Shown here: positions 63,601 to 64,000 of the stretch, piece by piece | Numbering within the stretch: position 1 is the first letter of the stretch | Layout of the letters: each line of letters starts with the position of its first letter | Source of the DNA: Anaeramoeba flamelloides | Taxonomy: Eukaryota > Metamonada > Anaeramoebidae | Assembly: GCA_027625915.1 (NCBI GenBank) | Contig: JANTQA010000026.1 | Span: forward strand, 1,550,001 to 1,614,000 | Length of the DNA: 64,000 bases | Direction: 5' to 3' | The notes under the pieces: generated by a model | What the model was told of the DNA's origin: nothing | What the model saw: only the letters and a program-made list of their open reading frames with translations | The model's database searches: none | Position numbers and translations under genes: made by a program

Positions 63601-64000
63601 AATAAATAAAAATATAAGACAAATTATATCTGGAAATATAAATTAAATTGGCCCAGTCGTGGATCTCGTAAAAAGTATTATCATAAAAAAAAAATATTGT
63701 ATTACTTTTTTTCTTGGTTTTATTTTTATATTATTTTCTCAGAAATTTTAATTCGAGATAATGGCAAAAAATACATTTTTATTATTTTTTTTTCAAATAA
63801 ACTTTCACATATTTTAATTTGAGTGGGTATTATGGATTTTCTACTCCACTTAGAAATAAATCCAAATACCTTTCCACGCACATAAACTAGCAACAAATGA
63901 AAAACAGATAAATTATTATTTTAACAAACAAATAATTTGACATCATTTAGAAATAAAAGAAATAATAAAACATATTTTAGAGTTGATATTCATAAAATAA
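60619..64000. other. Region upstream of CCT4, repeats, no gene
   Basis: Should contain the CCT4 promoter near 60619-60900. It carries a family A copy at 62060-62910. Open frame 61474-61665 shows no domain. The last kilobase is A/T-rich with no recognisable feature. Confidence 0.6.
62060..62910 (-). repeat. Dispersed repeat family A, right plus far-right segments, arm 2
   Basis: Complement of 62600-62910 matches 6365-6665 and 54430-54850; complement of 62060-62520 matches 58195-58685. It gives the order of the right half of the element: TTTGTTCGGGC, AAGTTTATTATTTCTCAT, GAAATGGGGTTTA, AGAGCAATTTATCAT, TCTGTGAATAGGAT, then the end. No frame is conserved. Confidence 0.65.

Overview
The window is about 64 kb of very AT-rich nuclear DNA from a unicellular eukaryote. 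Evidence for this is GT-AG introns, cytosolic ribosomal proteins S13 and P1, a CCT chaperonin subunit, a heterotrimeric G-protein alpha subunit, a three-repeat Myb and a plastin-type actin-binding region. The Lys/Asn/Gln/Ser-rich protein tails, A/T homopolymers and repeat-filled introns would fit an amoeboid protist (Amoebozoa or Anaeramoebae-like). The sequence alone does not settle the lineage.

Layout. 1-2232: no gene. 2233-9909 (+): R1R2R3 Myb, five exons, one 3.9-kb repeat-filled intron, and an A16 run that breaks the frame before a long low-complexity tail. 9910-14851: repeats, including two foldback elements. 14852-30467 (-): a giant gene of four exons, about 4890 residues. 30468-36270: repeats. 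36271-36835 (+): ribosomal protein S13 (uS15). 37900-38395 (+): ribosomal protein P1. 38396-41845: repeats. 41846-47596 (-): G alpha in three exons with a 4.5-kb intron. 47597-52875: repeats. 52876-60618 (-): CCT delta (CCT4) in seven exons. 60619-64000: repeats.

The most unusual object is the giant gene. Read as separate open frames it looks like a broken fimbrin beside a 4533-residue protein of unknown type. Splicing joins them: the last part of the plastin CH2 domain is encoded in frame just upstream of the first ATG of the long exon. The product is EF-hand pair, CH1-CH2 actin-binding domain, coiled coil, eight glutamate-dehydrogenase-like units spaced mostly at exactly 440 residues (with two extra Rossmann halves), long coiled coil, PH-like domain. 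All ten Rossmann segments have lost the dinucleotide-binding glycine pattern and most units lack the catalytic aspartate. I infer a giant actin-associated scaffold whose rod is made of pseudoenzymes. I know of no described protein with this architecture, but I could not search.

The remaining genes are single-copy housekeeping or signalling genes with no operon-like relation. The space between and inside them is filled with short non-coding repeat families (foldback elements, a TA-flanked MITE, hairpin clusters and several unclassified dispersed repeats), described individually. I saw no tRNA, rRNA, CRISPR or virus-like element.
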